Shown piece by piece: positions 7,201 to 12,558 of a stretch of 12,558 nt of DNA. A program made the position numbers and the translations under genes. Position 1 is the first letter of the stretch. Every line of letters begins with the position of its first letter. This stretch comes from JAQVSH01 sp964349835. GTDB lineage: Bacteria; Bacteroidota; Bacteroidia; Bacteroidales; UBA4181. The stretch lies in contig CAYGID010000070.1 of assembly GCA_964349835.1 (NCBI GenBank), positions 1-12,558 of the forward strand. Reading direction: 5' to 3'. The notes under the pieces were generated by a model. That model did not search any database, was not told the DNA's origin, and saw only the letters and a program-made list of their open reading frames with translations.

Positions 7201-9418
7201 GGAGAGTACCCGCCAACAGATCTCCCTTCTGCAAACCGCAAGTCTCGACTACCTCTTTACGGAGGGTCAAGCCTGGCTAGACCAACTTGCGGGCAATCTG
7301 GAGAATCTCAGCCTTATCCTGGCACATCCCTATGCAAATAGCCAAAGCCGGAAATTCAGCGGATTTCTAACCCGTAAGAAGGAGAAACTGGAGAATGCGC
7401 TGGCCGAATTTCCTGAAGAGTGGAGCCACTATATGGCGGGTCGTGTTACCTCCTCCCACCTCGACTACCAATTTCTCTTACTTAAAAACCGGTTGGATGC
7501 AAAAATAGAAAAGACGCTGCAGGATCTGGAACAGATTATAGCGTTACACATAGAAGATCCTTTACAGGCATTCGAAGATCGGCTCGCCCGGATGCAGGAG
7601 AGTACAACCCGGTGGGAGCAAAATGAGATTTTCAGCCATCAGGCCATTGCCATTCCGCAACTCGACGAGCGTTTCAATCTACTCTATAAAGAGATTAGCG
7701 AAGCAGTGGGTCTACTTCCCGAGAAGATGGAAATGCCGGGCGAAGCGTTGCAGGAAAAGAGTTGGTTTGAGAGGTTGGAGCATATTGACACCTGTGTGGT
7801 AGAAGTTCGAAACCCCGCCGATTTTTACATCAGCAACCGCCTAAATGAGCAAATCAGAAAGCAATCGGTGGCAATGATGCAACAATTAACGCTTTCGGTG
7901 GCCACCCTGAAAAATTTGATCCGGATGGCCAATTTCCATTTCGAAAACAGAGAAAGCAGCCATCAGGATGATACCCCTCTGCAACAGCGGATGCAACAGC
8001 AACGGGATCTACTCGACAGCATATTTCAACACATTGAAAAGGAGAGAATTGCCATCAAATCCATGATGCATGAGTTGCGTAATCATTGTTCGCTCGGCTT
8101 AAAAGATGCCTTCAGCCCCTTGCACGCTACTGCCATCAGTACCACCTCCTACAGTCTGAAAATAGAGTTGGGAACTACCCAAAAAAGGCGGCTGTTTGTG
8201 CTGTTGGCCCAAATAAAAAGTGCCTTCAACCAAAAAATCAGCAACCAAGTGGTAACGCTCCTCTACCGTCAGAGCCAGGGGTTGCTATGGGCTAACCGCC
8301 TGGAACAAGCACACACAAAGGCAACGCTTTTCCCGGGCGAACCGATTCGTCGGATGGTGGATCGTATCTCGCCCAAGAAAAATATATTGCTGCAACTTCC
8401 CTTCTATTACGCAAACCTCTTCACAGGCAGCCCCTCACTGGGCGAGAACTTCTGGGTAGGAATGGAAGAAGAGATTGCTCAAGGCAGCAAAGCTATAGAT
8501 CGTTATATGCAGGGCGCAACAGGCTTGCTGATGATTACCGGCGAACGGAGTTCGGGCAAATCAAGCCTTAGCAAATATTTGGCCCGGCGCCATTTCGAAA
8601 AGCCCAATATATTCCATGTCCCGGCGCCCAGAGAGTGTACCGCCAACGCCACCCTCTTTGAGCAAACACTGCTGAAGGTGCTTGGCAGGGGCAACAGTTT
8701 GCCCTACAGTATGGAGATGCTTCCGGCCAAAAGCACCATTGTGGTAAACGATCTGGAACTATGGTGGGAGCAAAAACCTTCAGGCACACAGGTAGTTGAG
8801 CGCATTGTCGGCCTGATGCAACAATACGGACACAAAGTGCTCTTTATCATCAACGTAAACCAATACGCGCTCAAGATCATCAACCAGCTGAGCGAAATCA
8901 ACACCCGGGCACTTGATTTAGTTATCTGCCAACCTTTCGATGCGCAAGAATTACAAGAATTACTGCTGGTACGTCATCGGGCCGGTGGGATGACCTTCCT
9001 GCTGGAAAAAAAACGGGAAGAGGCCATGACCAACCTCGACTATGCCCGACTCTTTAACCGACTCTTTCATCTTTCGGGAGGCAACCCGGGCCAGGCTATC
9101 AATCTATGGCTGGCCGGCATTCAGGAGCTGTCGGGCACCACACTCATCATGCGAAAACCCGCGTCGAATGCCGTAAGCTTTTCCGAACCCTTCTCGCAAG
9201 AGGAGATCTATTACATACTGCAATTTATACTCCACAGAAGGTTCTCGATAAGCAGGCTCTCAGCGATGCTGCAGACCCACACCGCGGAGACCGAAGCCCG
9301 GATTAGGGCGTTGGTACAAAAAGGCATTCTTACGGAGAAATTTCCTGAGATATACTGCCTGAATCCTGCCTTAGAAATTCATCTGGTGAAAAAACTAAAA
9401 AGCCTTGAATTGCTATGA
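4274..9418 (+). CDS. SLC12-type cation-chloride cotransporter fused to a helical region, AAA/STAND-like ATPase and winged helix
   Basis: One unbroken 1714-residue frame. An in-frame TGA at 4268-4270 makes ATG 4274 the first possible start. Residues 8-412 are a twelve-helix APC-fold core matching the NKCC/KCC family: PWIVGQAG (31-38), GGTYYIISRSLG (72-83), FFPAVTG followed by SGDLKDP (196-216), ATLSSALGS followed by GAPRI (275-290), and ILIGDLN (329-335). Residues about 448-712 match the SLC12 cytosolic domain (NWRP at 447-450, RIDFWWSGKG at 586-595, TTDLAISEIG at 672-681). Residues about 735-1385 are Leu/Gln/Glu-rich and helical, with no domain I recognise. The ATPase follows: Walker A GERSSGKS (1423-1430), Walker B IVVNDLE (1489-1495), a sensor-1-like INVNQ (1526-1530) and a lid motif SGGNPGQAI (1601-1609). 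Residues about 1636-1714 look like a winged helix. Bacterial SLC12 relatives are normally several hundred residues long without an ATPase. The gene overlaps the MscS-like gene. Transport of Na+, K+ and Cl- is inferred from homology. Confidence 0.93.
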   Translation: MARAKKFGAFGGVFTPSILTLLGVIMYLRLPWIVGQAGLLATLGIIFVAHVISGSTGLSVASIATDKKVETGGTYYIISRSLGLPIGGTLGWALFVGLSFSVSLYLIGFAEVFLEYFGFAVNITTIRIAGSIILLLVTILTFISTSLAIKTQYIILTIMAISLLSVFLGKHDFAPIAPQLHSLPSSLPWITLFAIFFPAVTGFEAGVSMSGDLKDPRKDIPVGTIAAILVGLTVYIGLAVFLSSTVNNTLLVNDTNVLFKISWIPQLVIAGVLGATLSSALGSIMGAPRIMQAVAKDGIAPFFLSKGFGPSNEPRNALLLTFLIAQAGILIGDLNVIARIVTIFFIITYGFLNITYTVESWASSDFRPSFKIPRIVSIIGALACIIVMIELDIIALAIASVVLLGLFFFLKNKELKLHSGDTLSSLWLSLVKTGLLQLAKSRINTRNWRPNVILFSGGSGNRPHLIAIGKALVGKLGIFTNFELIENPDETLLFHETARVSVETFGEHENILTRKHSCRNVYEGMAMISRVYGFAGFEPNTILMGWSKNTTHPEKWEALLHTLHKLDYNLTFLHFDEKKGFGQHKRIDFWWSGKGRNLTLALHLMRFITATPVWRNAEIRILAIHSDPVVRDKIYLVLKQIADNYRIRVTLKVIANPEALPEYELIQAESATTDLAISEIGSMLQHTTRTVIERANTLITHLPTTLFIHASSRFEEINLISETASTHPEPPIAKGDTRKIEPIVQRLQLANHPIVQTTLYPLAELLEKQTYAFIENALQTLQKGSEAYLGQLETLANETLTKLLHTQNLQNPQEKHWAHVTILNDYYLLVQNLLNRYKDSLLPLQQETLRLSMDQYLSETDHAVKNLPETITLQYTPDDFKAWKSITLFGRFRRALTLRWARIFGHPIRRKIRLQPAAGYFLYYKRLEAGKRYYNRYASEQLSAFAGIKTILTLQERAIEKWMTGSWGEEALRSHMESTRQQISLLQTASLDYLFTEGQAWLDQLAGNLENLSLILAHPYANSQSRKFSGFLTRKKEKLENALAEFPEEWSHYMAGRVTSSHLDYQFLLLKNRLDAKIEKTLQDLEQIIALHIEDPLQAFEDRLARMQESTTRWEQNEIFSHQAIAIPQLDERFNLLYKEISEAVGLLPEKMEMPGEALQEKSWFERLEHIDTCVVEVRNPADFYISNRLNEQIRKQSVAMMQQLTLSVATLKNLIRMANFHFENRESSHQDDTPLQQRMQQQRDLLDSIFQHIEKERIAIKSMMHELRNHCSLGLKDAFSPLHATAISTTSYSLKIELGTTQKRRLFVLLAQIKSAFNQKISNQVVTLLYRQSQGLLWANRLEQAHTKATLFPGEPIRRMVDRISPKKNILLQLPFYYANLFTGSPSLGENFWVGMEEEIAQGSKAIDRYMQGATGLLMITGERSSGKSSLSKYLARRHFEKPNIFHVPAPRECTANATLFEQTLLKVLGRGNSLPYSMEMLPAKSTIVVNDLELWWEQKPSGTQVVERIVGLMQQYGHKVLFIINVNQYALKIINQLSEINTRALDLVICQPFDAQELQELLLVRHRAGGMTFLLEKKREEAMTNLDYARLFNRLFHLSGGNPGQAINLWLAGIQELSGTTLIMRKPASNAVSFSEPFSQEEIYYILQFILHRRFSISRLSAMLQTHTAETEARIRALVQKGILTEKFPEIYCLNPALEIHLVKKLKSLELL

Positions 9419-10125
9419 TGTACCTGAAGATCGTTGCCGTAGCCGTTGCTCTGTACCTTGTTCTGCGCTTTATTTCCACCTATTTTCGTCTGCTTACCGG
9501 CAAGCAGAGCATCAGAAGCGCCTTCCTGCGCATCTTCCCCGTAGTGCAACTGGCTGCCTGGTTGCTTTATACTTTTTGGACCTTCGACAGCCTCTTTACC
9601 GAAAAAGCCCATTACCCCACTCTTCTCACCAGCACAATCGTGCTTTTGGCAGCACTCGGAGGCTGGTATTTCCTGCGCGATTATATAGCAGGCACTATAT
9701 TAAAGGCCGAGAATGGGTTAGAACCTGGGCAACAACTTGGCACTTCGGAGATTTCGGGAACCATAAAAAAGCTCGGCTATCGCTCTATAGAAATTATCGA
9801 TAACCAGGGAGAACGCACAAAGATTCCCTACAGTTTGCTCATCGGCCAAAAGTTGGTTCAATCGGCCAAAACCCGACACTGGAACGAACAGTGCATCCGA
9901 CTTTCCATCTCATCGGCCCATCCCGCCGAAATGATACAAACCCGCATCAAAGAGCGCCTGCTCCAGATGCCCTGGATTGCCTCAGCCCATCTGGCTACCC
10001 TAACCCTTACCCGCGAATCGCCCGACAGCTACCTGGCCGAAGTGCATCTCCGTCTCCTTCTTCCGGAGATGACCCTGAAAACCGAAGAGAACCTAAAACA
10101 GTTTGTTGAAGAAGTATTTTCCTAA
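9415..10125 (+). CDS. Small MscS-type mechanosensitive channel
   Basis: This 236-residue protein has three predicted membrane helices (about 4-24, 37-57 and 67-90). The third, LLAALGGWYFLRDYIAGTIL (77-96), has the small-residue-rich pattern and AG step of the MscS pore helix. A beta domain follows (about 102-152): LEPGQQL corresponds to the family's xxxGDxV/I strand, SGTIKKLGYRSIEI to GxVxxIxxxxTxI, and TKIPYSLLIG to the strand ending IPNS, with Tyr139 where Asn is usual. Residues about 155-236 form the alpha/beta tail. E. coli MscS has 286 residues, so this is compact but complete. Start: ATGA places the ATG (9415) over the stop of the cotransporter gene (TGA 9416-9418). A second ATG at 9418 is also possible. 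The overlap implies translational coupling and roughly matched synthesis. The family role is tension-gated release of small solutes at hypo-osmotic shock; a functional link to the cotransporter is my inference. Confidence 0.88.
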   Translation: MMYLKIVAVAVALYLVLRFISTYFRLLTGKQSIRSAFLRIFPVVQLAAWLLYTFWTFDSLFTEKAHYPTLLTSTIVLLAALGGWYFLRDYIAGTILKAENGLEPGQQLGTSEISGTIKKLGYRSIEIIDNQGERTKIPYSLLIGQKLVQSAKTRHWNEQCIRLSISSAHPAEMIQTRIKERLLQMPWIASAHLATLTLTRESPDSYLAEVHLRLLLPEMTLKTEENLKQFVEEVFS

Positions 10126-10132
10126 TGCAAAA

Positions 10133-10930
10133 ATGGAAACATTCAGCATCCTTCAACCCGCCTCTCCTCTTGCCCCTTTCGTAAAGCATTACTGGCTGTT
10201 AAAGACCGTCGGCATTTCGGATGCTGTGGCACGCACTGTGCCCACGGGTATGATGAACCTGATTTTCCATCGGGGAGCCCGCTTACTCTCTGTGCATGAA
10301 AACCAACTTCATCCTCGCGCTTTTCTCAGTGGACAGGAGAAAACATTTGCCGATCTGAAATATGAGGGCGAAATCAATATGATTTCGGTGGTATTCCGTT
10401 CTGTCGGCGTTCGGGCATTCTTCCGCTTTCCGATAGATAGGGTTACCGGGTTGCGCGCTACAGCCGGCGATCTCGAAGATAAAGAGTTCTTAATTCTGGA
10501 AAACGAATTGACAAGCACCAGCGACGATGCAGAATGTATCCGCCTGATTGAACAGTTTCTCTTGAAACGCCTTACCCTTCTTGCCGAACATAACCTGAAA
10601 CGAATAGAAGCAAGCCTTCGCCTGATACATTCCGGAGAAACCGACGTGGTTCAGCTTGCCGATGCGGCCTGTTTGAGCACAAAACAGTTTGGCCGTATCT
10701 TCTCCGAATATATCGGGACCACGCCGAAAGAGTTCTCACGGATTATCCGGTTCCAAAGGGCTCTGCATATTCTCGGAAACAGTCCGAAAACCTCTTTCAC
10801 GGCCCTGGCATGCGAATGTAGTTACTTCGACCAGTCGCACATGATAAAGGAGTTTAAAACCCTCTCCGGCTACACGCCCGGCGAATACCTCGCTGCCTGC
10901 CCGCCCCATTCCGACTACTTCGACAACTAA
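10133..10930 (+). CDS. AraC-family transcriptional regulator with DUF6597-like N-terminal domain
   Basis: ATG 10133 (265 residues) is preferred over an in-frame TTG at 10103, which would run back into the channel gene. Residues 1-120 resemble the DUF6597 sensor domain: LAPFVKHYWLL (13-23), VPTGMMNLIFH (36-46), and a segment near FLSGQ (64-68) through the strand SVVFRSVGVRAFF (85-97). Residues about 155-255 are the AraC DNA-binding domain with two helix-turn-helix units: VVQLADAACLSTKQFGRIF (172-190) and SFTALACECSYFDQSHMIKE (221-240), ending in the family signature FKTLSGYTPGEY (241-252). It starts 7 bases after the channel stop codon, on the same strand, and could be co-transcribed with the transporter and channel. 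Whether it regulates them is not shown by the sequence. The effector is unknown. The gene is followed by a 215-base gap and a terminator. Confidence 0.9.
   Translation: METFSILQPASPLAPFVKHYWLLKTVGISDAVARTVPTGMMNLIFHRGARLLSVHENQLHPRAFLSGQEKTFADLKYEGEINMISVVFRSVGVRAFFRFPIDRVTGLRATAGDLEDKEFLILENELTSTSDDAECIRLIEQFLLKRLTLLAEHNLKRIEASLRLIHSGETDVVQLADAACLSTKQFGRIFSEYIGTTPKEFSRIIRFQRALHILGNSPKTSFTALACECSYFDQSHMIKEFKTLSGYTPGEYLAACPPHSDYFDN
10918..10930 (+). repeat. 13-base direct repeat, copy 1 (end of the AraC gene)
   Basis: CTTCGACAACTAA encodes the last residues (FDN) and stop codon of the AraC-type gene. The same 13 bases recur at 11059-11071, at the base of the terminator hairpin, with 128 bases between the copies. 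Confidence 0.7.
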
Positions 10931-10945
10931 CAACCCTATTCGGCC

Positions 10946-10953
10946 TATATTTG
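10946..10953 (+). promoter_or_regulatory. TAnnTTTG (-7) motif just after the AraC gene
   Basis: TATATTTG is an exact match to the Bacteroidetes -7 element, 15 bases after the AraC stop codon and about 190 bases before the next start codon. No TTG is present at the expected -33 position (10922-10925 reads GACA), so strength is uncertain. A transcript from here would meet the terminator at 11063-11087 after about 130 bases. The rest of the 10931-11145 gap holds a pyrimidine-rich stretch (about 10970-11001), the second repeat copy and the terminator. Confidence 0.35.
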
Positions 10954-11058
10954 TCCATCCACCAAAACGCCTCCTCCCCTCTCGGCTCTCCCCCTCCATC
11001 ACGAAACGCTTTCACATCATCAGGCCATCACTAATCACGGTTCAATCTATCTTCAACG

Positions 11059-11071
11059 CTTCGACAACTAA
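11059..11071 (+). repeat. 13-base direct repeat, copy 2 (overlaps the terminator stem)
   Basis: This is an exact copy of the bases at 10918-10930 (end of the AraC gene). Here the GACAACT part forms the left arm of the terminator hairpin. The match does not extend in either direction. Confidence 0.7.
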
Positions 11072-11087
11072 AAGTTGTCTGTTTTTT
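11063..11087 (+). terminator. Intrinsic terminator downstream of the AraC-type gene
   Basis: GACAACT (11063-11069) and AGTTGTC (11073-11079) form a perfect 7-base stem with an AAA loop. TG and then six T follow (11082-11087). This is the classic rho-independent layout and works only on the + strand, since no T-run follows on the other side. It probably ends the cotransporter-channel-AraC transcript and insulates the peptidase gene. Confidence 0.8.
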
Positions 11088-11145
11088 ACAATTTCCCCGA
11101 AATGCAAAGTGCTTGTTTTGTCGGATCACTCACTAAAAACAAGCC

Positions 11146-12450
11146 ATGGAAAAGAAGAGATTAGTAGAAAAAGCACAAGTTCATCTACATCGTTTATGCA
11201 CCGAAATCGGCGAACGCCGAGTTGGAAGCCCGGGAAATCGCCAGGCCACCGCCTATGCAGAAAAGGTCTTGAAAGAGCGGGGCTGGAACACCGAAACCAC
11301 CGAGCTGTCGGTTATGGACTGGAAAACCGAAGGCATCACCTTAACATGTAACGGCAAGTCATTCATCGCCTTTTCGTCGCCCTACAGCCTGGGATGTGCC
11401 GTAAATGGCGCATTGGTCGCCATTGAGCGGATCGAGCAACTGGAGCAACTGGAACAGTCGGACATCAACGACAAAATAGTGCTTCTGCATGGAGAGATCT
11501 CGGCCCAACAAATTGCTCCGAAACATTTTCCGTTTTGGAATCCGGAAGCGCATCAGCATCTGATCGCACTGCTCGAAAAAAGTCATCCGAAAGCCCTGAT
11601 TTGTGCTACCGGACGTGATTCCGCTACCGCAGGCGGAGCCTACCCCTACCCCCTATTCGAAGATGGCGACTTCGACATTCCCTCGGTCTACATGAAAGAT
11701 ACCGAAGGCGAACGAATGCTTGCACATACAGGGCACACAGCAGAGCTGATCTCGAAGGCAGAACGAATACCCGAAACAGCCTATAACCTCATCGCCACGC
11801 AACCCGGCCATCACATGGCAGCCTCGAATCTCATGAGCTCGCCCTCCCTTGATAGCTCACGGTACCACACAACTGCCTTGAGAAATCCCCAACCCTCCGA
11901 AAGGATCGTCATTTCGGCTCACATAGATGCGAAAATCGGCACCCCGGGCGCCATAGACAACGGCACCGGCGTAACCATCCTCTTGTTATTGGCCGAACTC
12001 CTAAACCACCATCCCGGCAACTATCCCATTGAATTGGTCTTTTTCAACGGAGAAGATTACTACAGCGCCCCCGGACAAGTGAAATACCTGGAACAGAATG
12101 CCGAAAAACTCAAAGATATACTGCTGAATATCAACATAGACGGAGCCGGATACAAAGAAGGCCTCTCCTGTTTCTCACCCTTCGAACTGCCCGATCGCCT
12201 GAACACCGCCCTCCAACAACTCTTCCGTGAAACCCCCGAAATTGTAGAAGGCTTACCCTGGTATCAAGGCGACCACAGCATCTTCCTGCAAAACGGCCGT
12301 CCGGCCATCGCCGTCAGCTCGCAGTGGTTCATTGAACACATGGAGAGCCAGGAGATTACCCACACCCCAAAAGACCGCCCCGAAATCGTCGACTATGAAA
12401 AGGTTGCCGACTGCGCCCTGGGCATTGCAGCGTTCATACGCAAGCTGTAA
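11146..12450 (+). CDS. M28-family zinc metallopeptidase, cytoplasmic
   Basis: This 434-residue protein has no signal peptide or membrane helix, so it is probably a cytosolic aminopeptidase-like enzyme. The M28 residues are all visible: SAHID (His259, Asp261 just after the first ligand), IDNGTG (bridging Asp271), FFNGEDYY (general base Glu303 and ligand Asp304, the ED form of the usual EE), NIDGAG (Asp332) and ITHTPKD (His406). Residues about 70-215, between the N-terminal helices and the catalytic core, resemble the protease-associated-type insertion seen in many M28 members. About 28 residues before the first zinc ligand (220-248, Ser- and His-rich) look like an extra loop. A 9-base tandem repeat (GAGCAACTG twice from 11434) gives the local IEQLEQLEQ. 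It begins 58 bases after the terminator and is probably a separate transcription unit. TTGTTTTG (11113-11120) is a one-mismatch -7 candidate. The peptide substrate is unknown. Confidence 0.9.
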   Translation: MEKKRLVEKAQVHLHRLCTEIGERRVGSPGNRQATAYAEKVLKERGWNTETTELSVMDWKTEGITLTCNGKSFIAFSSPYSLGCAVNGALVAIERIEQLEQLEQSDINDKIVLLHGEISAQQIAPKHFPFWNPEAHQHLIALLEKSHPKALICATGRDSATAGGAYPYPLFEDGDFDIPSVYMKDTEGERMLAHTGHTAELISKAERIPETAYNLIATQPGHHMAASNLMSSPSLDSSRYHTTALRNPQPSERIVISAHIDAKIGTPGAIDNGTGVTILLLLAELLNHHPGNYPIELVFFNGEDYYSAPGQVKYLEQNAEKLKDILLNINIDGAGYKEGLSCFSPFELPDRLNTALQQLFRETPEIVEGLPWYQGDHSIFLQNGRPAIAVSSQWFIEHMESQEITHTPKDRPEIVDYEKVADCALGIAAFIRKL

Positions 12451-12558
12451 GCAACGGATATCCGGATTGAGAAAGCCGGCTCATTAATCGGGTTCTATTA
12501 CCGTGCAATTGGCAGCTAATGTCACAGCCGTTTGAGCAAATAATCTACCCGTTACACT

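Noticed and set aside
6842..7270. Antisense open frame of 142 codons opposite the helical region
   Set aside because: No domain or motif is visible. The sense frame is continuous for 5.1 kb, so this is most likely a shadow.
10103..10132. Upstream TTG start for the AraC gene
   Set aside because: It would overlap the channel gene, and the added residues (LKKYFPNAK) do not fit the DUF6597-like start. ATG 10133 begins right before the conserved region.
10970..11001. Pyrimidine-rich stretch in the gap after the AraC gene
   Set aside because: Considered as a triplex or regulatory element, but it is short, interrupted and not mirror-symmetric, so I cannot assign it a role.
11434..11457. Short tandem repeat giving IEQLEQLEQ in the peptidase
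   Set aside because: Only two exact 9-base units plus a partial third, in a helix-compatible surface stretch; ordinary microsatellite-like slippage rather than a functional repeat.
12455..12464. Palindrome CGGATATCCG after the peptidase gene
   Set aside because: It has no loop and no T-run, so it is not a convincing terminator. It is short enough to occur by chance, and the last 108 bases otherwise show nothing that I can support.

Overview
The window looks like chromosomal DNA from a member of the Bacteroidota, probably Bacteroidales or a near relative; I cannot name a genus. The reasons are the exported carbohydrate-active proteins of types common in that phylum (GH43-like, DUF5060 plus collagen-binding-like domain), start codons without clear Shine-Dalgarno sequences, and TAnnTTTG motifs (the Bacteroidetes -7 promoter element) in two of the three longer intergenic gaps. 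All genes recognised here lie on the + strand. I see no rRNA, tRNA, CRISPR array, transposase or phage gene.

Layout. Positions 3-779 hold the 3' part of a GH43-like glycosidase, cut off by the window start. Six bases later comes an exported, LpxH-like metallophosphoesterase (786-2111). After a gap with a possible promoter comes a 631-residue exported protein with a DUF5060 domain, a probable TIM-barrel glycosidase core and a C-terminal collagen-binding-like domain (2239-4134). This first third reads as a polysaccharide-degradation neighbourhood, although no SusC/SusD pair is in view.

The centre, 4274-10125, is the remarkable part. One uninterrupted frame of 1714 codons encodes a complete SLC12-type cation-chloride cotransporter (twelve-helix core plus the SLC12 cytosolic domain). 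It continues into about 650 residues of unrecognised, mostly helical sequence, then a P-loop AAA/STAND-like ATPase and a C-terminal winged-helix-like domain. Its stop codon overlaps the start of a 236-residue MscS-type mechanosensitive channel. A secondary cotransporter that could load ions, an ATPase/sensor module on the same chain, and a tension-gated release channel made by coupled translation suggest a self-contained cell-volume or ion-homeostasis device. That function is inference; the domain order and overlap are read directly from the sequence.

An AraC-type regulator with a DUF6597-like N-terminus (10133-10930) starts 7 bases after the channel gene and may belong to the same transcript. 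A 215-base gap then holds a TAnnTTTG promoter motif, a 13-base direct repeat copying the end of the AraC gene, and a convincing intrinsic terminator (11063-11087). The last gene (11146-12450) is a cytoplasmic M28-family metallopeptidase with a complete zinc-ligand set. The final 108 bases hold no gene that I can support.
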